This document shows, one piece after another, positions 21,101-28,000 of a stretch of DNA of 64,000 bases; position 1 is the stretch's first letter; the number at the start of each line of letters is the position of its first letter. The position numbers and the translations under genes are program-made. Under the pieces are notes generated by a model. That model was given only the letters and a program-made list of their open reading frames with translations. It was not told the DNA's origin and did no database searches. Source of the DNA: Symbiodinium natans. Taxonomy: Eukaryota; Sar; Dinophyceae; Suessiales; Symbiodiniaceae. The stretch lies in NCBI GenBank assembly GCA_905221605.1, contig CAJNDS010000113.1:1320582-1384581 (forward strand), in the 5' to 3' direction.

Positions 21101-21372
21101 AAGGGCGTTCTGTCAGGACAGGACACTTCTCAAGCAGACACAAGAGACGTCACAAGCTCTTCGCGGGTAGAGGCCCGGCATGCAAAAACACACACACACA
21201 CACACACACACAAGAGAGAGAGAGAGAGAGACACGGCAGGTTTGCGGCGCGCCTTTTGAGAGATCTCCATTAAGTGCGAGTTGAGCCGAAAATGGGGCTG
21301 AGATGAGAAGCCCTCCTGCAATGCTGTTGCAGATTGCCGCAGCACCAAGGCCCCAATCCTGAGACCGCCGGC
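900..21372 (-). CDS. Unit A: EAG/CNG-like channel gene with long helical C-terminal region (multi-exon, 3' end may leave the window)
   Basis: This is the span of the leftmost of three tandem paralogous units. Exon translations give, in order, a cytoplasmic N-terminus, S1-S2, S3, S4 with spaced Arg/Lys, S5, a pore exon, S6 and a C-linker-like exon, followed by about twenty helical exons of unknown function. Known biology: EAG/CNG-type channels are plasma-membrane cation channels with a cytoplasmic cyclic-nucleotide-binding region; dinoflagellates carry many diverged members. A clear cyclic-nucleotide-binding fold was not recognised here. Exons are joined by introns with GT, GC or GA donors and AG|G acceptors. 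Three introns are found only in this unit. The start codon and stop codon are not defined. Inference: one functional gene, since no recognised exon is broken by an internal stop. Confidence 0.75.
930..1010 (-). CDS. Unit A tail exon candidate
   Basis: GLRKLKLSQEQSQVFQWFSD in an open frame. Not matched elsewhere in the window; weak. Confidence 0.35.
1230..1374 (-). CDS. Unit A tail exon 37
   Basis: VHDLQKDVQGGARQEQVSSD; C begins [18 protein letters not shown]. Acceptor TTTCAG|GTGCA in A, CAG|GTGCA in C. The 3' end is uncertain. Confidence 0.5.
1455..1530 (-). CDS. Unit A tail exon 36
   Basis: ADLQQVFERLASQAHIMPF; compare B AELQRAFGNIQQEA and [15 protein letters not shown]. Amphipathic helix, borders approximate. 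Confidence 0.5.
1880..1975 (-). CDS. Unit A tail exon candidate
   Basis: Open frame MGSSEHPILQSLLNLEAWRF between telomeric arrays. No counterpart found in B or C. Confidence 0.35.
2635..2690 (-). CDS. Unit A tail exon candidate
   Basis: HRQLLQRLMAYIEEQ, helical; possible match to unit B KRRMLDFILRHLAAP at 23345-23400. Weak. Confidence 0.4.
2756..2853. mobile_element. M4 MITE-like repeat
   Basis: CTATACTCCCCGTAGAACCT ... CCTCTTGGGTT ... GGGGGATATAG; shared with 13965-14073 and 38447-38530. Confidence 0.7.
3026..3079 (-). CDS. Unit A exon 32
   Basis: 54 nt. [18 protein letters not shown], near-identical in the three units. GT donor. In phase with exon 31. Confidence 0.85.
3161..3205 (-). CDS. 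Unit A exon 31
   Basis: 45 nt. DNRIFLEITQDNWRR. GC donor here, GT in B and C. Confidence 0.82.
3336..3382 (-). CDS. Unit A exon 30
   Basis: 47 nt. YIFQTCLTRAKLNTQ. GA donor in all three units; joins exon 31 in phase. Confidence 0.78.
4222..4281 (-). CDS. Unit A exon 29
   Basis: 60 nt in all units. KILTVDLADMAAFILMVRN. GC donor in A and B, GA in C. Confidence 0.82.
4331..4443. mobile_element. M5 MITE-like repeat
   Basis: GGTTTGCGATATTGGTGGGT ... ATCCTACTATTTGGGGG ... ATCTTCGTAAACCCCC; ends inverted. Confidence 0.7.
5094..5272. mobile_element. M2 MITE, long form
   Basis: CTTACTGTTGGCTAGTAGGG / CCCTGCTAACCAGCAGTAAG ends with a (TA)n centre and repeated TTAAAGGGTA motifs. Confidence 0.8.
5427..5650. 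repeat. GT-rich low-complexity tract
   Basis: TGTGTTTGTGT and TCTG units; gives spurious Cys/Val and His/Thr frames. Confidence 0.9.
5998..6052 (-). CDS. Unit A exon 28
   Basis: [53 protein letters not shown]. The 3' limit is approximate. Confidence 0.7.
6430..6496 (-). CDS. Unit A exon 27
   Basis: 67 nt in all units. [22 protein letters not shown] donor in all three. Confidence 0.85.
6543..6645. mobile_element. M2-related MITE
   Basis: GGTTCTTAGCAGGGAACGAG and inverted TCCCCAATTCCTAAGAACC. Confidence 0.7.
6699..6816 (-). CDS. Unit A exon 26
   Basis: 118 nt in all units. DFWSLQKSWATLGLLAQQEL then [42 protein letters not shown] donor in A and C, GA in B. Confidence 0.85.
7129..7238. mobile_element. 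M5 MITE-like repeat
   Basis: GATCCTACTATTTGGGGGTC core and AATTTTCGTACGCGCC end. Confidence 0.6.
7256..7315 (-). CDS. Unit A exon 25b
   Basis: 60 nt. LGLSQAPQTCEDLAVVRLA. 40 + 60 nt equals the 100-nt exon of B and C. GT donor. Confidence 0.8.
7316..7388 (-). other. 73-bp unit A-only intron with telomeric core
   Basis: Absent from B and C. Contains three CCCTAAA units at its centre. The 6-mer CCTCGA occurs at both junctions (7315-7320 and 7388-7393), exactly 73 bp apart, as expected of a target duplication. Confidence 0.75.
7389..7428 (-). CDS. Unit A exon 25a
   Basis: 40 nt. DPARLYWTYIYHR. Continuous with 25b in units B and C (100 nt); ends TCGAG before a GC donor. Confidence 0.8.
7523..7578 (-). 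CDS. Unit A exon 24b
   Basis: 56 nt. [58 protein letters not shown] donor (GC in C). Confidence 0.82.
7579..8810 (-). other. Unit A-only 1.2-kb intron
   Basis: Splits exon 24 (67 + 56 nt = 123 nt in B and C). It contains two telomeric arrays, a double copy of the M1 MITE (8072-8232), an M5 remnant and an AT-rich stretch at 8490-8680. GC donor and AG|GC acceptor. Confidence 0.75.
8072..8232. mobile_element. M1 MITE, double copy
   Basis: Two overlapping M1 bodies in tandem (ACTAACAG... repeated), ending GGGGGAACATCCCA. Confidence 0.7.
8811..8877 (-). CDS. Unit A exon 24a
   Basis: 67 nt. VIILLGFMSGLAGGIGSRFM. First part of an exon that is continuous (123 nt) in B and C; GC donor. Confidence 0.82.
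9200..9239 (-). CDS. Unit A exon 23
   Basis: EDALKFFAAW; B QEALQFYASW-like (frame GTCAAGAAGC...), [14 protein letters not shown] acceptor. The 3' end is not fixed. Confidence 0.55.
9628..9688 (-). CDS. Unit A exon 22
   Basis: 61 nt. NSLEVQQEFNFAQMLQGEN. B TQTLELQLSFNFAQMLQGEN; C is interrupted after QMLQ by a 106-bp intron. GC donor. Confidence 0.82.
10072..10120 (-). CDS. Unit A exon 21
   Basis: 49 nt in all units. SLTRQLPTLRRRPEAA, cf. [16 protein letters not shown] in C. GT donor; in phase with exon 20. Confidence 0.75.
10656..10986. repeat. Telomeric-type arrays (CCCTAAA), about 13 and 20 units
   Basis: Two near-perfect arrays (10656-10746 and 10845-10986) flanking unit A exon 20. Confidence 0.95.
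10762..10815 (-). CDS. Unit A exon 20
   Basis: 54 nt. KLLAAILLLAIRGIGKF; C has [41 protein letters not shown] acceptor and AG|GC donor in all three units. Confidence 0.82.
   Translation of the reverse strand, partial: EASGCYSSAGHSGHWQV
11020..11100 (-). CDS. Possible unit A exon between 19 and 20
   Basis: Open frame LSHVVPHSNDLVEKCQVHP lies where phase requires an extra exon. No convincing match in B or C. Confidence 0.25.
11205..11282 (-). CDS. Unit A exon 19
   Basis: 78 nt. AYTMPQRENARLTESQWQQL, then RSILVW. The AYTxPQ...RLTxxQWQQL pattern is shared by B and C. In phase with exon 18. Confidence 0.82.
12048..12133. mobile_element. M1 MITE, diverged
   Basis: Contains ACAGTCCGTAATAGGAATTC and GGACTGCTAGTATCAGGGG. 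Confidence 0.65.
12143..12175. repeat. (CT)n microsatellite
   Basis: About 16 CT units next to an M1 copy. Confidence 0.95.
12866..12974. repeat. (CTT)n and (CT)n microsatellite
   Basis: About 24 CTT units; the source of poly-Ser and poly-Lys frames. Confidence 0.95.
12989..13068. mobile_element. M1 MITE, shortened
   Basis: TATACTAACAGTCC at the left, GGGGGACACATCCCAA at the right. Confidence 0.65.
13097..13500. repeat. Facing CCCTAAA and TTTAGGG arrays
   Basis: CCCTAAA at 13097-13245 and TTTAGGG at 13368-13500, pointing toward each other around unit A exon 18. Confidence 0.9.
13258..13336 (-). CDS. Unit A exon 18
   Basis: 79 nt. [20 protein letters not shown] then VRDDY. ARM-like helical character; unit C has this exon split by a 739-bp intron. 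Confidence 0.82.
13586..13657 (-). CDS. Unit A exon 17
   Basis: 72 nt in all units. [22 protein letters not shown] donor in all three; joins exon 18 in phase. Confidence 0.82.
13965..14073. mobile_element. M4 MITE-like repeat
   Basis: CTATACTCCCCGTAGAACCT and TATCCTCTTGGGG core, ending GGTGGATATAG. A 25-bp fragment of the same end is at 13902-13926. Confidence 0.7.
14306..14441 (-). CDS. Unit A exon 16
   Basis: FITRYTVPDGDVCAHDILEA then DDCAKHACECNSFYLDLYMD. CNSFYLDLYMDD aligns with C ([12 protein letters not shown]) and B (NS|FYMDMNVDE). A continuous exon here, split in B. Confidence 0.75.
14526..14580 (-). CDS. Unit A exon 15
   Basis: SHSPPCATMFVEYATEPL; B and C have NSPMCATMFIEYATEHF and [17 protein letters not shown]. 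The 3' limit is approximate. Confidence 0.75.
15626..15688 (-). CDS. Unit A exon 14
   Basis: 63 nt, encoding VAMYVEAVMHDCTLVAESFA. Present in all three units; split by an intron in unit B. GC donor. Confidence 0.82.
15824..15888 (-). CDS. Unit A exon 13
   Basis: ELEMANNVVHFVDEHRYFAE. Unit B, one codon shorter, has DESAKQVVRFSGAHRYFAE. GC donor in both. Could be part of a cyclic-nucleotide-binding-like fold, but no phosphate-binding motif is visible. Confidence 0.75.
16136..16208 (-). CDS. Unit A exon 12
   Basis: 73 nt in A and B. AESVFIEASLAAHMYITSHG versus AESVFSVGSLAETMFVTSHG. GC donor. In phase with exon 13. Confidence 0.78.
16969..17051 (-). CDS. Unit A exon 11
   Basis: YVFAEFCRALDKMYFSEAKP then LFWVVIICG. 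Unit B has VFADFCSALQKRFYSEAS. Function unknown. Acceptor GACAG|G, GT donor. Confidence 0.7.
17474..17538 (-). CDS. Unit A exon 10
   Basis: 65 nt, encoding IGYDTSLISPILHAELATFQ. The SPxLxAEL stretch resembles the segment before the cyclic-nucleotide-binding fold in related channels (LPxxLRxEL). GA donor conserved in unit B. Confidence 0.75.
17640..17681 (-). CDS. Unit A exon 9
   Basis: 42 nt, encoding LMMRIMSYADYKM; unit B has LLMRIMSYADYKM at the same length. It lies after the C-linker. GC donor in both units. Confidence 0.75.
17794..17848 (-). CDS. Unit A exon 8: C-linker-like
   Basis: 55 nt. KRRELRIFLQTKAVSTEP resembles the C-linker helix pair after S6 in CNG channels (basic stretch, then a short loop). 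In phase with exons 7 and 9. Confidence 0.8.
17978..18050 (-). CDS. Unit A exon 7: S6
   Basis: 73 nt in A and B. VLVIGSALSILTGTLHEIRQ followed by VNNER is an S6 followed by a basic linker, 15 of its first 16 residues identical to unit B. The last base joins exon 8 in phase (R-KRRELR). Confidence 0.85.
18273..18385 (-). CDS. Unit A exon 6: pore helix region
   Basis: ALRIEIAGIATAQPSIQYVH then AIGWILLPPAPP. The position fits the turret and pore helix, but instead of a T-x-G-Y-G filter the sequence runs PPAPPQLDP. Exon borders are approximate. Confidence 0.7.
18471..18549. mobile_element. M1 MITE, diverged
   Basis: GGGATTTATAGTACCCCC core and GGGGGAGCATCCCAA end. Confidence 0.6.
19371..19484 (-). 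CDS. Unit A exon 5: S4-S5 linker and S5
   Basis: 114 nt, identical length to unit B. VISMGRQWLILLFTIGRMLM leads into GGVTHVLACIFFVVGK, matching the HxxACxW(Y/F) S5 signature of EAG/CNG channels. GT donor here; GC at the same position in unit B. Confidence 0.88.
19587..19648 (-). CDS. Unit A exon 4: S4 voltage-sensor segment
   Basis: 62 nt in both units, encoding TLRILRIFKAGKVNVIIENL. Basic residues R, R, K, K are spaced as in a reduced voltage sensor. GT donor, AG|G acceptor. Confidence 0.85.
19914..20009 (-). CDS. Unit A exon 3: S2-S3 (YFRTWFPFDV)
   Basis: 96 nt, the same length as unit B. NYFRTWFPFDVAVLVVDYAA is the (F/Y)xRTWFxxD motif at the start of S3 in EAG/CNG channels. GA donor here, GC donor in unit B. 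Confidence 0.85.
20604..20713. mobile_element. M3 MITE, diverged
   Basis: CTAACTGCTTATTAACCCCC and GGGTTCTTCGGCGAATAGTA ends. Confidence 0.65.
20768..21094 (-). CDS. Unit A exon 2: N-linker, S1 and S2
   Basis: Contains FDQCDTLVVPPNSKFRVGWD, the PxSxFRxxWD lead-in typical of EAG/CNG channels, then S1 (LIILDAFLLPLTMAF) and S2 (VVLQILSVTSLIFWPL). Ends at a GA donor shared with unit B. Intact frame; unit B has an introner within the S1 codons. Confidence 0.85.
21095..21252 (-). other. Unit A-only intron with (CA)n/(GA)n
   Basis: 158-bp intron absent from unit B, where the flanking codons are contiguous. GC donor, AG|G acceptor. Its core is (CA)12-13 followed by (GA)n on the plus strand. Confidence 0.65.
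21253..21372 (-). CDS. Unit A exon 1: cytoplasmic N-terminus
   Basis: Reads GALVLRQSATALQEGF then LNSHLMEISQK, matching unit B GALVLQQTADIQQGK and LNHHLMELSMK. It ends CAAAAG before a GC donor. The 5' limit is approximate because no ATG start is evident. Confidence 0.75.
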
Positions 21373-21889
21373 ATGTTTTTTTTCTGAATGGGCAGTTCTC
21401 TACATTTGGTTTTGTCTTAAGGGTTCAGGGGTTTAGGGTTTAGGGTTTAGGGCTTAGGGTTTAGGGTTTAGGGTTTTCACAAGGGTTTAGGGTTTGGGTT
21501 TTGGGCTTTTTATGGCACCCGCTTGGCTGGACGAACCGCTCAGCAGGACTCCGACAACTCTCTCACATAGTCCGACATTGCCCATACTCTGCATGTTGAA
21601 AGATACAATTGTCTTCTGCCCAAAAACCAGCGAAAGACTAAGACCCAAGTGGTTCAGGGTGTAGTGTTTCGGGTTTAGGGCCAAAATATAGTACAACACC
21701 CTGAAGAAGGACCCCCGTAATTTAGAGAACTCCCCAAATGAAAAGAGTTAATGCCCTTTGGTTGAGCCGTCGATTACTGCAGTTGTCGTTTGCAGCGAAG
21801 CTGATGGCCACCCTTCTGCATAAACCCTCAACTACCCATGAGTGTCATCCCCTAAACCTTAAACCCTAAACCCTAAATATCATCGCCGG

Positions 21890-22065
21890 GGGTCGACATG
21901 CTCTCTTCGGCGGTCTGTCCATGCAGGTCGTTTAGCGGAGTCAGCGTCATAGTAATGCTGGTATCCGGGAGCAACAAGGAAGCCAACGGTGAAACTTCGG
22001 CTGCCAGCAAAGGACTTGCCGTTGGCGCCTGGAGACGAAGTACAGTTACAGCTGGCTGCACAACT
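21890..22065 (-). CDS. Unit B last or unit A first exon candidate
   Basis: Long open frame VHSYVSMPYQVVQPAVTVLR continuing through LLAAEVSPLASLLLPDTSIT. Lies between the last B exon and first A exon, so it could belong to either. No homolog seen. Confidence 0.35.
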
Positions 22066-25000
22066 TGGTATGGCATGGAGACGTATGAATGAACCTGAGC
22101 ATAGAACTCGTGAAACCCTAAACCCAGCACCCTAAACCCTAAACCCTAAACCCTAAACCCTCCGGGCGATGCCTCCACAGCGCCATCTCTTCGATCGAAC
22201 TGCCGAACGAGATCTAGATCAGAGCCGATGTCCTGGTGCACCCTGGCCACCTAGCGAAAATGGCGCGCAGCATCGCATGTCGCAACTTTTTGCCCTAAAC
22301 CCTAAACCCTAAACCCTACACCCTAAACCCTAAACTTTTTGCCCCAGGTGCCTCTTGCTGGATGTTGCCGAAGGCCCGCTGCAGCTCCGCTTCCAGGCCA
22401 GCAAGGCCTGGCCGCCAAGCGATGAGGCGGTTCGCTTATGATAAGGGGGCGACCCTCTTTGGGTTCCCATGATATGGGGGCTGCTATCTGCTGGGGTTAT
22501 ATCTATTCGGGGGGGGAGGGAAGGTGGGGGGGGGGGGGGGTATTTCTGCTTTGGGAAGGACCCAGGTTGGCGTGCAGTGCAACATGAAACGGTGCCAATG
22601 CCCTGAATTTCAGAAACCCAGCGCATGCTCAGATCCAGGCGTCGCGCGACTGAGGACTGGATTTCGAGCAAGGAACCCGGCATGGCATGGGATATGAGGC
22701 AGGGTAGTAGTATCCCCAAGAGCACACCCAATATATACACTCACCAAAAATAGCAGCAATGTAAGCCCTGGTTTAGATTAGGATGTACTGTTGGGGGCTA
22801 TTGTTGCGAGTGCTCTGGCTGCACAAACTTTCTTCATCATCATCCGTGTCACAGGACCTGCAGATATTCGGGAAACGGCCGTGGGCATGTTGGCTGTCGT
22901 TTAGAAGCCTTGGCAACGTGTCAACACACAACCCAGTATGGGGCCAAAGTTGAACTCAGACGTGCGGCTGCGGTCAATGCATGCTGCACGTCTTCGTCTG
23001 TGGCTTGAACTACCCATGTGGTTGATGAAAGGACCCATTCCCCAAAATACCCCCCTTCCCTGCCCCTAGTAACCCATAAAACAAAAATCTGTAAAAGTTC
23101 TCCCAAGAAAGACCTTTCGATTAATCCCCCTGTCCAGGTTTTTGGCATTTGGCTTCGAAAGATTCCTCTCATGTTCGACGAAAGATGGAGGAGCCCAGTG
23201 AGACGTGGTGCAGTTGCCAAGCACTTCCAGAGCCCTTCCTGGCATGGGACACAGGCTGCTTTCGCCAAAGCCCTTTTTGATGGAAACCCCGCTGCTTTTG
23301 TGCGCCCCGTTCTCGGTATCTCCCACCCTAAACCCTAAACCCTAAACCGTGGGCGTGGGAGCTGCCAGATGTCGCAAGATGAAGTCGAGCATTCTCCTCT
23401 TAGAGGTGCCCATGGTGCAATGACTTCGAGGCCGCCAGGCCTGGAAAGTAGGAGCAGCAAGCTCTGGCCTTTTCGATGCACAAGCGCTCAGAATCAGGGG
23501 TTTAGGGTTCAGGGTTCAGGGTTCAGGGTTTAGGCTTTAGGGTTTATGATTTATGGTTTAGGGTTTGTAGATCGCCGTGCTAGGGAACCCAGTCGCTCCC
23601 GAAAAGGCGGGCAGTGCTTTCCCAAGCGACAGGAAGGTCTCCTTGAACAACAAAAGCGAGGCATAATTCAAATGATGGGGGGCTTACGACAATCGGGGAC
23701 CCCCAAAATAGACACCCTCATAGTAGGAACCCTAAACCCTAAACCCTAAACCCCTAAACCCGAAACCCTAAACCCAAAACCCAAAACCCAAAACCCAATA
23801 AGGTACCCCTATCAAATCGTGCTCTCAAGGCATGAATGAGCCCTTCCAAGCGAGAAAAGATCGTGCGCGTGTGTTGAGGGGTGATGCATCAAAAACTTCC
23901 AAGAAAAATCCACGGCAAAACGAGAGAGAGAGAGAGAGGTGGAGGGAAGCAGATAGCAGCAGAAAAGAGCCGAGATGCGGAGATGACAATGAGTTTGGCA
24001 TGCTGATGCAACGTTTGCCGTGGTTGGTGCACGGAAGTCTTGCCGTGTACCGGGGGGGAAAGCTTGTCATGCTTTCCTCAGACGCCTTAGGCCTCAGCCT
24101 GAAACCCTAAACCCTAAACCTTACACCCTAAATCCCTAAACCTAAACCCTAAACCCTAAGGCATCCGATGCGGGCACTCAGAACTGGCAACTCTTCACGG
24201 CATGTAGATGGAGTTCATGCCCAGAGGGGGGCTCTCCCGTCTCCTGCACCGTTCCAAGGAAGATGAATGATTGTAGGGTTTAGGGTTTAGGGTTTAGGGC
24301 TTAGGGTTTAGGGTTTTGGGTAGGGTTAGCCTCCCGCCTAGCTGAACGAAAGTCCACTTCGCAGGGCGCATGTCATTGTAGGGTTGAGGAGTTAGGGCGG
24401 CTGCCCTCTGACGGAGTCCTCACTCTGCCTCTGCTTGGCCACCAGCTCTCGCACGGAATTGGCCAGCATGATAACATCGGTGTGGGGCTCCTGTACCTTG
24501 AACCAGGTGCGCTCAGAACCCGAAGATGCGGGACGCATAGCTTGGGAAAAGTCTGGTCAGTGCAGTTGGTCAGGTGCAAGCACCGTCACTTTCGTAGCCT
24601 GCTTGCAACCAGCTTACCCGACGCCAGTTCTCTTGCGCCACCTCTAGCGAGAAGCGATCGCCCTCAGCGGTCAGACCAACTTGCCAGTGGTGTAAATATC
24701 ATTCTAAGTTCGCAGTAGCTGTTTTCAGAACCTGCACTGGGCCTACAACGACTTGTCGCGCTCCCAAAAACAAACAGCTGGCGCCGTCAGTACCTCTCTG
24801 TGAAGCAGGCCTGCACCCAGGTGTCAACAAAGACTTCGCAGGGTGTTTGACCCTTTCGACCGAGAGTCTGCCAGACGGAGCCTTGCCCTTGACAAGCAAG
24901 TCTGGAAGATGTAGCCTCGGATAGGATACCAAGAATATGGCAGAACACATTGAGCAACTGCAAGACCCCTAAACCCTAAACCGTTTTTTGAACCCAGACT

Positions 25001-28000
25001 CTTGTCTAACCTAAACCCAAAAACCGTTTCGCAGCCAGGCCTCTGTAGATCAAAACCCTAAATACCTCAAACCCCTCAAACCCTCAAACCCCTGAAACTC
25101 CCGAAACTCCTGAAACCCCTGAAACCCCTGAAACACCTGAAACCCGTGAAACCTAAACCCTAGACCCTAAACCCTAAACCCTAAACCTTTTTGTTTTTGC
25201 ATCCGGGCTTGGATCGTCGGCCGGGAAAGACACCCTAACTGTACTAGCCAAACCCTAAACCCTAAACCCTAAACCCTAAACCCTAAACCCTAAACCCTAA
25301 ACCCTAAACCCTAAACCCTAAACCCTAAACCCTAAACCCTAAACCCTAAACCCTACGCCACTTCGGCAGGCAGCTGTTCTGCACCATGAGGATGAAAGCC
25401 GCCAGGTCGGCCAAGTCCACTGCCAGCATCTTGCCTTGAACAGATTTAGGGTTTAGGGTTTAGGGTTTAGGGTTTAGGGTTTAGGGTTTAGGGTTTCGGG
25501 TTTAGGGTTTCGGGTTTAGGGTTTCGGGTCTAGGGTTTAGGGTTTCGGGTTTAGGGTTTAGGGTTTCGGGTTTAGGGTTTCGGGTTTGGGGTTCAGGGTT
25601 TGGGGTTTAGGGTTTGGGGTTTGGGGTTTAGGGTTCAGGGTTCAGGGTTTGGGGTTTAAGCAGGAAGCGAAGGAACCGAACCGCGAACCGTGGAACCGGA
25701 ACCGTCAGAACCGGAACCTGCGAACCGAATAGTGAAACCGGAACCGTCGAACCGAACCGAAATAGAAACCGAACCGTAAAAGGTTCCTTGGGCTGAAGGG
25801 ATTTGAGCCCAGGACCAAACATTCCTAGGCCCTGAAGGGTATGCATTTCGTGAGTGGCCTCATGAAGAAGGGGAAGGTTCCCTTCTTTGTTTTGCGTCCC
25901 ATTTTCTCGAGCCGCCCCACCCCCGACCCTTTTTGGGGTCACTTGAACCTGGGGGGGTCCGGTCCGGGAACGGCCCGACCTCCGAAATACGTGCCTTTTA
26001 CGGCGTTTTCAGGCCCAAAAAGACCCAAAAAAGGTACGTATTTGGGAGGTCGGTCCGGTCCGGGAACGGCCCGACCTCCGAAATACGTGCCTTTTACGGC
26101 GTTTTCAGGCCCAAAAAGACCCAAAAAAAGGTACGTATTTGGGAGGTCGGTCCGGTCCGGGAACGGCCCGACCTCCGAAATACGTGCCTTTTACGGCGTT
26201 TTCAGGCCCAAAAAGACCCAAAAAAGGTACGTATTTGGGAGGTCGGTCCGGTCCGGGAACGGCCCGACCTCCGAAATACGTGCCTTTTACGGCGTTTTCA
26301 GGCCCAAAAAGACCCAAAAGAGGTACGTATTTGGGAGGTCGGTCCGGTCCGGGAACGGCCCGACCTCCGAAATACGGGCCTTTTACGGCGTTTTCAAGCC
26401 CAAAAAGACCCAAAAAAGGTACGTATTTGGGAGGTCGGTCCGGTCCGGGAACGGCCCGACCTCCGAAATACGTGCCTTTTACAGCGTTTTCAGGCCGTCG
26501 GTCCGGTCCGGGAACGGCCCGACCTCCGAAATACGTGCCTTTTACGGCGTTTTCAGGCCCAAAAAGACCCAAAAAAGGTACGTATTTGGGAGGTCGGTCC
26601 GGTCCGGGAACGGCCCGACCTCCGAAATACGTGCCTTTTGCGGCGTTTTCAGGCCCAAAAAGACCCAAAAAAGGTACGCATTTGGGAGGTCGGTCCGGTC
26701 CGGGAACGGCCCGACCTCCGAAATACGTGCCTTTTACGGCGTTTTCAGGCCCAAAAAGACCCAAAAAAGGTACGCATTTGGGAGGTCGGCGGGCGGGGGG
26801 GGGGTCCGGTCCGGGAATGGCCCGACCTCGGAAATACAGCGTTTTCAGGCCCAAAAAGACCCAAAAAAGGTACGTATTTGGGAGGTTGGCGGCGGGGGGG
26901 GGTCCGGTCCGGGAACGGCCCGACCTCCGAAATACGTGCCCTTTACGGCGTTTTCAGGTACGTATTTGAGAGGTCGGCGGGCGTCAGGCGTTCAAGACCG
27001 CCTGAGCGTGTCCAAGTGTTTTTCGCGAAGTGCTTTACGCTACTCTTCTCTTCTCTCCTGAGGGGACTTTGGGCTTGGGGTTTTAGGGTGGCTCAGGGTG
27101 TGAGGTTTTTTGTGGAACCGTGCGAACCGCGAACCGAACCGTCCGGAACCGTCGCTCAAACCGGAACCGCCGAACCGAACCGCAGAAACAGAAACCGTAA
27201 CCGAACCGAACCGAACCGTTTGTTTGCTGTTTAAGGGCTAAAGGGATAGGATTAGGGGGACCCTTGGGGGTATAGACGGTATAGACCCTCTGAATTCGGT
27301 CCTGCTTCAGAGCGCCAGAAGACAGTTAAGAAGGGTTGCCTTTTAAGGGCCCCCCTTATCCTAAACCCTAAACCCTAAACCCTAAACCCTAAACCCTAAA
27401 CCCCCCCTTATCCTACCTAGGAGCGCCGAGGTTTTTCTGCACGCAGTCTCTGCAGCGCAGAAGCAGGCTTCACGCTAGTGCAAGCTGCCACCCCAGGGTT
27501 TGGGTTTGGGGTTTAGGGTTTAGGGTTTAGGGTTTAGGGTTTAGGGTTTAGGGTTTAGGGTTTAGGGTCACACCACTCTTATCCCTATAATTATGGTTTC
27601 CGAAATTGGGGTACCTTTTTTCGGGGGAATCCTACTTTTCGGGGTCTATGTTAGGGTTTCTAGGGTTCTCAAGTTCTCTGCTTTTCCTTGCTCTCTTCCA
27701 CGCTTGGCTCCTCTCTCTTATGAGCCCGGATCGAGCCATGGGGGTCCCGTTTTTTGGGGGCTCCTGTTTGTTTTCAATATTTAATGTCTTTCAGGGTCCG
27801 TGTGCCGGAAATCTTGATGTCGCGTCTCGTGACCTAGAGCTGCGTTGGAGTGTAGGAGATCGCTACGCCTCCTGCCGTTGCCGATGCCTCCTGCTTCCCT
27901 GCACTATGTCCAACAGTCCCACTTCTTGCTCGCTCACGTTCCGGAATGAGGCGCCCCGATGGCGCACAGCCCCTGAACCAGCGTGACATGCGCCCGGTTG

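Noticed and set aside
25841-27234. Two long plus-strand frames (406 and 433 codons) and one minus-strand frame of 249 codons
   Set aside because: All are translations of the 96-bp satellite, whose length is divisible by 3; open on both strands at once, no start context or homolog.
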